From Neomegalonema sp. (GTDB taxonomy: Bacteria > Pseudomonadota > Alphaproteobacteria > Rhodobacterales > Rhodobacteraceae), in assembly GCF_028688855.1 (NCBI RefSeq), contig NZ_JAQTXI010000012.1, forward strand, positions 1 through 64,000: DNA of 64,000 nt, given 5' to 3'. The position numbers were made by a program, and so were the translations under genes. Position 1 is the stretch's first letter. Each line of letters opens with the position of its first letter. Under the pieces are notes generated by a model that was given only the letters and a program-made list of their open reading frames with translations, did not search any database and was not told the origin of the DNA. Below, one piece after another: positions 15,124 through 22,637 of the stretch.

Positions 15124-16211
15124 GCGGCGGCAAGCCCTGGGGCGGGCCTTACAGCCCGAAACGCCCTTCGCGGCCCTCGCGGCCGGATTCCCGCGCGCCT
15201 GTCGGGACCGGGGAGCGGGCGGATCGTCTGCCCCCCACCGAGAGCCTGCCCGTCTACGGCGAGGAGCGCGAGGCGGCGAAATCCTCCGGCTCTCCCTTCG
15301 AGCAGCCCCTCCGCCGCCCCCCGGCCTCCGAACGCCCGGCCTCTCCGCCGCGCGACGACTGGAGATCGCGCTTGACCTCCTCAGCCAAGCCCTATGACGC
15401 CGCCGAGCGGCTGCGCCGCCGCGACTCCGCGCGCGCGCGCCGCATTCCGTGGTTCGGCCTGCCGATCCTCTTCGCGGCCTTCGGCTCCCTGGCGACGGGG
15501 AAGCCGGGCGGCATGATCGCCTTTCTGGGCGCCTGGGCGCTGCTGGCGCTCGGCTCCCATCTGATCGGCGAGGGCCAGAAGGCCCAGGAGGCCTATGACG
15601 CGCGCAGCCTCGCGGCGGCGCCCTCCCTGCCGCGCAAGCTGCTGGGTTCGCTGGCGGTGGGGCTCGGGGTGGGTCTGGCGGGGGTCATGGCCTTCGGCTT
15701 CTTCTCGGGCGCGGCGGTCGGGCTGGTGGCGGGAGCGCTGTCGGCCTTCGTCTTCGGCGCCGATCCCCTGCGCGCCAAGGGCGACGCCACGATCTCCGAC
15801 GTCTCCATCTCCGATCTCGACGCCGCCCTGACCGAAGCCCGCGGCAGGGTCGCGGCGCTGGAGGGGGTCGCGCGCAACCTCAAGGACCGCTCGCTCGGCG
15901 CGCCCATCCGCGAGATCGCGGATCAGACGCAGCTCATCCTCAAGCGCATCGAGGAGGATCCGGCCGATCTGCGCCGGTCGCGCAAGTTCCTGAAGGTCTA
16001 TCTCGACGGCGTGCTGGAGGCCGCGCGGAAATACGAGCGCGCCCAGGCCAACGTCGATCCCGAGACGGAATGGAAATTCCGCAAGCTCCTGCGCGACATG
16101 CGTCAGGTCGCCGTCGAGCATCACGACAAGCTGCTCAACGACGACAGGACCGACCTCGACGTGGAGATCGAGGTGCTCGCCGACCGCCTCAAGCATGAAG
16201 CGGGCGTCTGA
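15120..16211 (+). CDS. xpaC: XpaC family membrane protein (5-bromo-4-chloroindolyl phosphate hydrolysis family)
   Basis: The product is 363 residues. The first 100 are Pro/Arg/Ser-rich and probably disordered. Two hydrophobic hairpins follow at about 108-145 and 175-220. The C-terminal cytoplasmic part is a helical, charged domain (LDAALTEARGRVAALEG and RRSRKFLKVYLDGVLEAARKY) typical of XpaC. XpaC has no proven enzyme activity despite the family name. It is regularly found beside telA, as here, where telA follows after 89 bases. A joint role at the membrane is likely but undefined. Confidence 0.85.
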   Translation: MSGGKPWGGPYSPKRPSRPSRPDSRAPVGTGERADRLPPTESLPVYGEEREAAKSSGSPFEQPLRRPPASERPASPPRDDWRSRLTSSAKPYDAAERLRRRDSARARRIPWFGLPILFAAFGSLATGKPGGMIAFLGAWALLALGSHLIGEGQKAQEAYDARSLAAAPSLPRKLLGSLAVGLGVGLAGVMAFGFFSGAAVGLVAGALSAFVFGADPLRAKGDATISDVSISDLDAALTEARGRVAALEGVARNLKDRSLGAPIREIADQTQLILKRIEEDPADLRRSRKFLKVYLDGVLEAARKYERAQANVDPETEWKFRKLLRDMRQVAVEHHDKLLNDDRTDLDVEIEVLADRLKHEAGV

Positions 16212-16300
16212 GCCTCTCCGCTTCGCTCCCGCGAGGACGTGAGGATTTCAACCTGAGCCTTTACGCCGACGGCGCGTCGGCCCCCGGAAAGAGGAAGATC

Positions 16301-17515
16301 ATGCCGAACGAGGATGTGACGGAAAAGGCCCGCGTCGCCGTCGCGGAAGCCGCCGAGACCCTGCAGCTGGCGCTGCCCGCGCCCAAGGCCGAACTGATCA
16401 CCCTGCCCCAGGCCGATCCGCGCGAGGCGCAGGAGATCCGGCGCCGCATGCAGGAGATCGACCTGCACAACACGCAGTCGATCATCAAGTTCGGCTCCAA
16501 GGCGCAGGAGGATCTGACCCAGATCTCCGACCAGATGCTGGAAGGCGTGCGCAACAAGGACGTGGGTCCGGCCGGAGGCGCGCTGCGCAACATGGTCGGC
16601 GCCATCCGCGGCTTCGACGTCAACGAGCTGGGCGTCAACACGCCTCAGGGCTTCTTCGCGCGCATCTGGAACTGGCTGTTCGGCAAGGCCTCCAGCGTGC
16701 ATGACTTCGTGGCGAAATACGAGCAGGTCCGCGGCCAGATCGACAAGATCTCCGACGAGCTGCTGGGCCACGAGACCATCCTGCTCAAGGACATCAAGTT
16801 CCTCGACAAGCTGTATGAATCCTCGCTGTCCTTCTACGACGAGCTGGCGCTCTACATCGCGGCGGGCGAGGCCAAGATCGCCGATCTCGACGCCAACGAC
16901 ATCCCCGCCAAGGAGCGCGAGGTCCAGGCCGCGCCCGAGGGCCAGGGCCTCGTGAAGGCGCAGGAGCTGCGCGACCTGCGCGCCGCCCGCGACGAGCTGG
17001 AGCGCCGCATCCACGACCTCAAGCTCACCCGTCAGGTGACGATGCAGTCTCTGCCGTCGATCCGCCTCGTGCAGGAGAACGACAAGAGCCTGGTCAACAA
17101 GATCAACTCGACCCTCGTGAACACCGTCCCGCTCTGGCAGACCCAGCTTGCGCAGGCCGTGACGATCCACCGCTCGCGCGAGGCGGCGGGCACCGTCAAG
17201 GCCGCCACCGACCTCACCAACGACCTCCTCAAGAAGAACGCCGAGAACCTCCAGCAGGCCAACCGCGAGATCCGCGAGCAGATGGAGCGCGGCGTCTTCG
17301 ACATCGAGACCGTGAAGGAGGCCAATCAGCGCCTCATCGCGACCATCGAGGAGAGCCTCACCATCGCCGACGAGGGCAAGAAGCGCCGCGCCGCCGCCGA
17401 GCGTGAGCTCCTCAACATGGAGAACGAGCTCAAGCGCACGCTCTCCGCCGCCTCCGCCCGCAAGGACGGCGTGGGCGACAACCTCGGCACCTCGACCGGG
17501 CGCCGCCGCTCCTGA
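16301..17515 (+). CDS. telA: TelA/KlaA family toxic anion resistance protein
   Basis: The product is 404 residues, nearly all helical and charged, with no signal peptide or membrane helix. Family features include the IDLHNTQSIIKFGSKAQED segment, WLFGKASS, and long coiled-coil stretches through DIKFLDKLYESSLSFYDEL and QANREIREQMERGVFDIETV. The family is linked to tellurite and other envelope stresses, but the mechanism is unknown. GGAAAGAGGAAGATC precedes the ATG. It lies directly before a DUF2927 lipoprotein gene (2-base gap). Confidence 0.92.
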   Translation: MPNEDVTEKARVAVAEAAETLQLALPAPKAELITLPQADPREAQEIRRRMQEIDLHNTQSIIKFGSKAQEDLTQISDQMLEGVRNKDVGPAGGALRNMVGAIRGFDVNELGVNTPQGFFARIWNWLFGKASSVHDFVAKYEQVRGQIDKISDELLGHETILLKDIKFLDKLYESSLSFYDELALYIAAGEAKIADLDANDIPAKEREVQAAPEGQGLVKAQELRDLRAARDELERRIHDLKLTRQVTMQSLPSIRLVQENDKSLVNKINSTLVNTVPLWQTQLAQAVTIHRSREAAGTVKAATDLTNDLLKKNAENLQQANREIREQMERGVFDIETVKEANQRLIATIEESLTIADEGKKRRAAAERELLNMENELKRTLSAASARKDGVGDNLGTSTGRRRS

Positions 17516-17517
17516 GG

Positions 17518-18270
17518 TTGAGGGCCGCTCTGGTTCTGGCGGCGGGGCTGGCCCTCTCGGGCTGCGCGGCGACGCGCGGAGCGGGCGGGGGCCTCGACGC
17601 CGAAGCTCTGGCGGCGGATTTCCTGACGCTCGCCTTCCGGGCCGAGGCTCTGGAGGGCGGGCGCGCGCCGCCCGGCGGGGCTCCTGCGCCTCTGACGCGC
17701 TGGGCGTCGCCTCCGGGCTTCGCGCTCGAAGGCGGGACGCCGGAGGATCGGGCCGAGGCGCTGCGGCTGCTCGGGCGGCTGGAGACGCTGACGGGGCTGC
17801 GCTTCGCGGAGCGGGAAGGGGAGGGGGCCGCCTTGCGCATCCGCTTCCTCGACCCTGAAGCGCGGCGGCGGGATGCGCTCCGGGCGCGGGATTTCCGGGC
17901 GCTGCGGCGGCTCTGGGCGGAGGATTCGGGGGTGTTCTGTCTGGCTCTGGGCGAGACGGATGAAGCCGGGGCGCTGGTCCGGGCGGAGGTCCTGCTCAAG
18001 GCAGAAGCCGGTCCGGCGCGTCGGCGGTCCTGTCTGGCCGAGGAGCTGGGGCAGGCCATGGGCCTCTTCAACGACGCGGCGACGCGCGGTCCCTCCGTCT
18101 TCGACGACGACGACCGCCACGCCTTCTGGACCGCGCAGGATGAAGCTCTTCTGCGTTTGTTGTATGATCCGCGCCTGACGCCGGGCATGAGCGCCGAAGA
18201 GGCCGCTCCGCTCGTGCGGGAGATCGCGAAGGAAGCGGCGCGGCGCGCTGCGGGAGGAGGTCGGCCATGA
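17518..18270 (+). CDS. DUF2927-type lipoprotein
   Basis: The product is 250 residues from a TTG start two bases past the telA stop. It has a lipobox (ALSGC, Cys at residue 17). The DUF2927 pattern is clear in TRWASPPGF, then CLAEELGQAMGLFNDA, SVFDDDDRHAFWTAQD and LLRLLYDPRLTPGM. The fold resembles a metalloprotease, but the position of the zinc-binding HExxH is EELGQ, so catalysis is doubtful. It overlaps the next gene by ATGA. It is predicted to sit in the periplasm on a lipid anchor. Confidence 0.82.
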   Translation: MRAALVLAAGLALSGCAATRGAGGGLDAEALAADFLTLAFRAEALEGGRAPPGGAPAPLTRWASPPGFALEGGTPEDRAEALRLLGRLETLTGLRFAEREGEGAALRIRFLDPEARRRDALRARDFRALRRLWAEDSGVFCLALGETDEAGALVRAEVLLKAEAGPARRRSCLAEELGQAMGLFNDAATRGPSVFDDDDRHAFWTAQDEALLRLLYDPRLTPGMSAEEAAPLVREIAKEAARRAAGGGRP

Positions 18271-19403
18271 GTCTCTGGGATCGCCTGATGGGCGAATTCG
18301 TCGATGTGATCGAGTGGACGGCCGACGACGGCCGCACCATGGTCTGGCGTTTCGAGCGTCACGGCAACGAGATCAAGTATGGCGCCAAGCTGACCGTCCG
18401 CGAGAGCCAGGCGGCGGTCTTCGTCAACGAGGGCCGCATCGCCGACGTCTTCGAGCCGGGCATGTACATGCTCGAAACGAACAACCTGCCCCTGCTCTCG
18501 ACGCTCCAGCACTGGGACCACGGCTTCCAGAGCCCCTTCAAGGCCGAGGTCTATTTCCTCAGCCTCAAGCGCTTCGTGAACCTGAAATGGGGCACGAAGA
18601 ATCCGATCATGCTGCGCGATTCGGAGTTTGGTCCGGTGCGGCTGCGGGCCTTCGGCACCTATGCGGTGCGGATCGCGGACCCGGCCAAGTTCATGACCGA
18701 GATCGTCGGCACCGAGGCGCATTTCGAAGTCGGCGAGATCGCCGACAATCTGCGCGACCTGATCGTCTCGCGCTTCGCCAACGCCCTCGCCGAGGCCAAC
18801 GTCCCGGCGCTGGATCTGGCGCGCAACTACGACGACATCGGCGAGTTCCTGCGCCGCCGCATCGATCCGCAGATGCGGGAGGATTACGGCCTCGAACTGA
18901 CCCAGCTGCTCATCGAGAACGTGTCCTTCCCGCCCGAGGTCGAGAAGGCCCTCGACAAGCGCACCGAGATGGGCGTCATCGGCGATCTCGACCGCTACAA
19001 GCATTACGAGGCGGCCCGCGCGCTCGGCGCGGCGGCGGAGAACCCCGGAGGCGCCGCAGGCGCCGGCATGGGGATCGTCCTCGGCGGAGCCCTGGGCCAG
19101 GGCGCAGGCTCGATCCTCAACACGCCCGCCCCCGCTCCGGGAGGCGCCCCCGGCGCCGGAGCGCCGCCGCCTCTGCCCGGCGCGGGCAAGCCTGCGGGCA
19201 AGCTCTGGCATGTGGCCTTGAACGGCTCGCCCGCCGGACCCTACGACGAGCAGCAGGTCCGCGACTCCATCGCCTCGGGCGGCCTGCCCGCCGACGCGCT
19301 GATCTGGAGCCCCGGCATGAGCGAATGGCGCCCCGCCCATGAGGCGCTGAATCTCGGCGGCTCGGCGGCCAGCTCGGCCCCGCCGCCCCTGCCGAAGGGC
19401 TGA
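18267..19403 (+). CDS. SPFH/band-7 protein with C-terminal GYF-like domain
   Basis: The product is 378 residues. An SPFH core covers about 20-250 (AVFVNEGRIADVFEPG, LRAFGTYAVRIADPAKFM, then VSFPPEVEKALDKRTEMG). A Gly/Pro-rich linker follows, and a GYF_2-type module closes the protein (WHVALNGSPAGPYDEQQV, then ALIWSPGMSEWRPA). There is no membrane helix at the N-terminus, so membrane contact would be through partners. Related 'virion core-like' YdjI proteins scaffold membrane microdomains. ATG 18267 overlaps the DUF2927 stop. Confidence 0.88.
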   Translation: MSLWDRLMGEFVDVIEWTADDGRTMVWRFERHGNEIKYGAKLTVRESQAAVFVNEGRIADVFEPGMYMLETNNLPLLSTLQHWDHGFQSPFKAEVYFLSLKRFVNLKWGTKNPIMLRDSEFGPVRLRAFGTYAVRIADPAKFMTEIVGTEAHFEVGEIADNLRDLIVSRFANALAEANVPALDLARNYDDIGEFLRRRIDPQMREDYGLELTQLLIENVSFPPEVEKALDKRTEMGVIGDLDRYKHYEAARALGAAAENPGGAAGAGMGIVLGGALGQGAGSILNTPAPAPGGAPGAGAPPPLPGAGKPAGKLWHVALNGSPAGPYDEQQVRDSIASGGLPADALIWSPGMSEWRPAHEALNLGGSAASSAPPPLPKG

Positions 19404-19408
19404 CCGAC

Positions 19409-20647
19409 TTGACCGACCGCGAGGGCCGCAAAGGCGCAGGGATCTGGGGCGCGGCGCCGGAGGACGACTTCAATCCTCCCGCCTCCTCCTCCGAGAGCTT
19501 TCCCTGCGCGCAATGCGGCGCGCATCTGGTGTTCCAGCCGGGGACGGACCGCATGGTCTGTCCCCATTGCGGCCATGTGAACTTCATCGATTCGCGCTCC
19601 GGCGAGGCCATCCACGAGGTGGATTTCCGGAGGGCGCTGAAGGACCAGATCTCCGCGACGGAGATCGAGACCACCCAGGTCGTGGTCTGCGGGAATTGCG
19701 GCGCCGCCGTCGAGCGCGACGAACGGGAGCGGGCTTCGGTCTGTCCCTATTGCGCCTCGCCTCTGGTGGGGGATCCGGGGGCCAACCGCCATTTCAAGCC
19801 CAAGGGGATTCTGCCTTTCGTCCTCAGCGAACGCGAGGGACGCAAGGCGCTCGATTCCTGGCTGGGCTCGCGCTGGTTCGCGCCTTCGGGCCTGCGCCAG
19901 TTCGCCCGCGCCGACAAGCGCATGACGGGCATCTACACGCCCTACTGGACCTTCGACGCCGACAGCCAGAGCGAATATACGGGCCGTCGCGGCGACACCT
20001 ATTACGTCACCGAGACCTACACCGTGCAGACCAACGACGGCCCGCAGCGCATGACGCGCCAGGTGCCGCGCATCCGCTGGACCAACGTGCGGGGCCGCGT
20101 GCGGCGCTTCTTCGACGACATCCTGGTGCTCGCCTCGACGGGCCTGCCCAAGGCGCACGCCGATCAGCTCGCGCCCTGGGATCTGCATGCGCTGGCGCCC
20201 TACAAGGCCGATTACCTCGCGGGCTTCCGCTCCGAGGCCTATACGGTGGATCTGGAGGAAGGCTTCTCCGAGGCCCGCGCGGTGATGGATCTCCAGATCC
20301 GCCGCGACGTCCGGTTCGACATCGGCGGCGATCATCAGCAGATCAATTCGGTGGACACCCAGCTCGGGGCGATCACCTTCAAGCACATCCTGCTGCCGAT
20401 CTGGATCGCGGCCTATCGCTATCGGGGCAAAAGCTATCAGTTCGTGGTCAACGGCCGCACCGGCGTCGTGCGCGGAGACCGCCCCTACAGCGCCTGGAAG
20501 ATCATCTTCGCCTTTCTGGCGGGGGCGGCGATCATGGCGGCTCTGGCCTATGTGCTGCATGTCAGCGGCGCTCTGGACGACATGGTGGGCGGCGCCATGC
20601 CCTCGATCCGCTTCGACACGGGCGGCGGCGGAAGCTGGAACTTCTAG
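19409..20647 (+). CDS. Zinc-ribbon protein with C-terminal membrane helix
   Basis: The product is 412 residues from a TTG start 5 bases after the SPFH stop. It has two Cys4 ribbons: CAQCGAH with CPHCGH (about 33-56) and CGNCGAA with CPYCASP (about 94-115). A conserved middle domain follows (YTPYWTFDADSQSEYTG, then ADYLAGFRSE). One hydrophobic helix sits near the end (IIFAFLAGAAIMAALAYVL), followed by a Gly-rich tail. It resembles YdjL-like or TFIIB-type ribbon proteins that accompany SPFH genes. The function is unknown. Confidence 0.83.
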   Translation: MTDREGRKGAGIWGAAPEDDFNPPASSSESFPCAQCGAHLVFQPGTDRMVCPHCGHVNFIDSRSGEAIHEVDFRRALKDQISATEIETTQVVVCGNCGAAVERDERERASVCPYCASPLVGDPGANRHFKPKGILPFVLSEREGRKALDSWLGSRWFAPSGLRQFARADKRMTGIYTPYWTFDADSQSEYTGRRGDTYYVTETYTVQTNDGPQRMTRQVPRIRWTNVRGRVRRFFDDILVLASTGLPKAHADQLAPWDLHALAPYKADYLAGFRSEAYTVDLEEGFSEARAVMDLQIRRDVRFDIGGDHQQINSVDTQLGAITFKHILLPIWIAAYRYRGKSYQFVVNGRTGVVRGDRPYSAWKIIFAFLAGAAIMAALAYVLHVSGALDDMVGGAMPSIRFDTGGGGSWNF

Positions 20648-20764
20648 GCTCCGCTCCTCAGGCGCAGGATTCCGCGCCGTCCGGGCGCAAGCTCGGGCGG
20701 GGGCGGGGGCGCAAGAGCCTCGGGGAGGTTTTCGGCCCCGCCCGAAGGCGAGGCCGCAGGAGTC

Positions 20765-21262
20765 TCAGCCCTCTCCGCTTTCGGCGGCGTCGGCGGATTT
20801 GGCGTTGAGCTGGCCGTAGGAGGAGGCGCCGATCTCGTCATGCAGCTGGAGCTGCGTTTCGAGGAAGTCGATATGGCCCTCTTCGTCGATCATCAGCTCC
20901 TCGAAGAGCTTCATCGAGCCGTAATCGCCGACGGAATGGGCCAGATCGCGGCCTTCCTTGTAGAGCTGACGCGCCTCGCGCTCGGCGGCGAGGTCGCATT
21001 CCAGCGTCTCGCGGACGTTCTGTCCGATGCGCAGAGGGTCCAGCGTCTGGAGGTTCGGATGGCCTTCGAGGAACAGGATGCGCGCGATGAACCGATCCGC
21101 GTGCCGCATCTCCTCGATGGATTCGGCCCGCGCCTTGGCGGCCAGCTTGCCGTAGCCCCAGTCTTCAAGCAGCCGGAAGTGAAGCCAGTACTGGCTCACG
21201 GCCGTCAATTCGCTGCGGAGCCCCTTGTTCAGGTGCTCGATGACTCTGGCGTCGCCCTTCAT
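20765..21262 (-). CDS. bfr: Bacterioferritin
   Basis: The product is 165 residues. The dinuclear ferroxidase ligands are all in place: Glu18, Glu51, His54, Glu94, Glu127 and His130, with haem ligand Met52 ([11 protein letters not shown]). Twenty-four subunits form an iron-storage shell. The start is ATG 21262 after GGGAG. A longer open frame upstream is not used. The start lies inside the end of the bfd frame. Confidence 0.96.
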   Translation of the reverse strand: MKGDARVIEHLNKGLRSELTAVSQYWLHFRLLEDWGYGKLAAKARAESIEEMRHADRFIARILFLEGHPNLQTLDPLRIGQNVRETLECDLAAEREARQLYKEGRDLAHSVGDYGSMKLFEELMIDEEGHIDFLETQLQLHDEIGASSYGQLNAKSADAAESGEG

Positions 21263-21509
21263 GATGACATTCTCCCTGACGAATCCCGGCGGCGGCGCAG
21301 GGAGCGCCGCCATAGGGGCATTCCGCCCCGCGCGCATGGAGTTCGTCAATGATTTTCATCATCAGGGGACGACAATTGCCGCACCTCGGCCTCTTGCCGA
21401 GATGTTTGTAGACGCCCGCGCAGGTCAGGGACCCGCCGTCAGCCGCCGCTGTTTCAACCGCGGATCTGATCGCGCGGTCGTCGATCACGGCGCAGGAACA
21501 CACGATCAT
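21165..21509 (-). CDS. bfd: Bacterioferritin-associated ferredoxin with extended C-terminus
   Basis: The [2Fe-2S] ligands Cys4 and Cys6 (MIVCSCAV) and Cys43 and Cys46 (RCGNC) are intact. Bfd reduces bacterioferritin to release iron. The family is usually 60-80 residues. Here the frame runs 114 residues and overlaps bfr by 98 bases in another frame; the extra tail ([15 protein letters not shown], then a His/Arg-rich run) has no family match. A frameshift near residue 70 or a real extension are both possible. Confidence 0.85.
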   Translation of the reverse strand: MIVCSCAVIDDRAIRSAVETAAADGGSLTCAGVYKHLGKRPRCGNCRPLMMKIIDELHARGAECPYGGAPCAAAGIRQGECHHEGRRQSHRAPEQGAPQRIDGREPVLASLPAA

Positions 21510-21683
21510 GCCGGTCGCGCTCCGTTTCCGCAGGTGAAGCCTTCGAACCTTGACGCCAAAACCGCGCCGGGAAAGGCGGCTGGCGTCTTGCGCAGGGAGA
21601 AACGCGAGGTTTTCGGCATCTGACGGATCCTCGGAGGGTGGGCGACCGGAGATCGGTGAATTCCGACTCCCTTGCTACGCCAT

Positions 21684-21727
21684 AAGTCCGAGGGAATCAA
21701 TCGGAAAGTCCGAGGGAAAGAATCGGG
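21684..21727 (-). promoter_or_regulatory. 22-base tandem repeat and candidate promoter upstream of bfd
   Basis: Two adjacent near-identical copies start at 21684 and 21706, both AAGTCCGAGGGAA then (TCA or AGA) ATCGG. On the reverse strand, TTGATT (21695-21700) is followed after 17 bases by TAGCAA (21672-21677), giving a weak promoter aimed at bfd-bfr. The repeat could bind an iron regulator, but it does not match the Fur or Irr consensus as I know them. Confidence 0.35.
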
Positions 21728-21814
21728 ATGCGGGCGGCGGCGCGGGCGGGTCTCCGGGGCTGAGGCGAAGAGCCGCGCCCCGCGGATCTCCCGGAACGGG
21801 CGCCGCGCATGAGG

Positions 21815-21844
21815 AAGGCCCCGGAGAAACCTCTCCGGGGCCTT
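21815..21844 (-). terminator. Hairpin terminator after lolA
   Basis: AAGGCCCCGGAGA and TCTCCGGGGCCTT are perfect 13-base arms around AACC. It lies 52 bases past the lolA stop on the reverse strand. No long T-run follows, but the stem is very stable. The wider gap 21510-21896 otherwise holds the bfd promoter region. Confidence 0.6.
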
Positions 21845-21896
21845 GAAATCAGGCGACGATTCGCGTCGGAAATGGCCGGTCTGCGGCGCAGGCGGC

Positions 21897-22508
21897 TCAG
21901 CGGAAGTTCGGATCCTCGATCACGAATTTCGCCGGCTCGATGGCCATGCCGCGCTGCACGTTGTTCATGCTGATGGTGCTGGTCTTGCCCTGGGGATCGA
22001 CCACGATCCATTGCTGAAGCTCGATGGGATTGGTCGAGAAGATCATGGTCACCGATCCGTCGCCGGGGCGCTGGGGGTCCACGGCGGTCACGCGCAGGAT
22101 GCCCGGGCCGCGCTGGACGTCGCGCACCGCGCCTTCCGAGGTCAGGTTGACGTTCTCGCGCAGCAGCAGCGCCAGAGGCGTCGAGTTCAGCGGCAGGCGG
22201 TCGAGGGTCTTGGCGCGGCGGTTGATCACCGCGGCCCAGACGCCGTCCGCCACCACCAGAGTGGGATAGGGCTCGTCGTATTCGAAGCGCAGACGCCCCG
22301 GACGACGCAGATAGAAGGCCCCCTGCGCCACCCGCCCGTCGGAGGACTGCTGCGTGAAGCGGCCCTGCATGGTCGTGACGCTGTTCAGATAGGCGCTGAG
22401 CTGCGCCAGCGTCTCGGGATCGCGGGTCTGCTGCGCGAGGGCGGCGGAGGGCAGGCCGACCAGCGCGACGGCGGCGGCTCCCATCTTCAAAAGATCGCGA
22501 CGTGTCAT
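21897..22508 (-). CDS. lolA: Outer-membrane lipoprotein carrier protein LolA
   Basis: The product is 203 residues from ATG 22508, which gives a twin-arginine-like signal (MTRRDLLKMGAAAVALVG). LolA carries lipoproteins across the periplasm from LolCDE to the outer membrane. Family marks are LSAYLNSVTTMQGRFTQ, then YLRRPGRLRFEYD, and the late YxxD-like DPQGKTSTISM segment. It is downstream of ftsK in the same direction, 130 bases away, as in several alphaproteobacteria. Confidence 0.92.
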   Translation of the reverse strand: MTRRDLLKMGAAAVALVGLPSAALAQQTRDPETLAQLSAYLNSVTTMQGRFTQQSSDGRVAQGAFYLRRPGRLRFEYDEPYPTLVVADGVWAAVINRRAKTLDRLPLNSTPLALLLRENVNLTSEGAVRDVQRGPGILRVTAVDPQRPGDGSVTMIFSTNPIELQQWIVVDPQGKTSTISMNNVQRGMAIEPAKFVIEDPNFR

Positions 22509-22637
22509 CAGGCCAATCTCTGTCTCTAGGGGGGGCGCGGAGGCGCCGCGGGAAGGATTCGCAGGCTTCTGAGGCGGCAATATGGCCGCTCGGACCTCGC
22601 GAAGGAAGGGGGGCGGAAGAAGCCGGGCGCGGAAGGA

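Noticed and set aside
21506..21700. 64-codon open frame directly before bfd, overlapping it as ATGA
   Set aside because: The overlap is tempting, but the sequence has no family features, does not look like HemP, and covers the repeat and promoter-like region. The shorter 37-codon version has a weak ribosome site.
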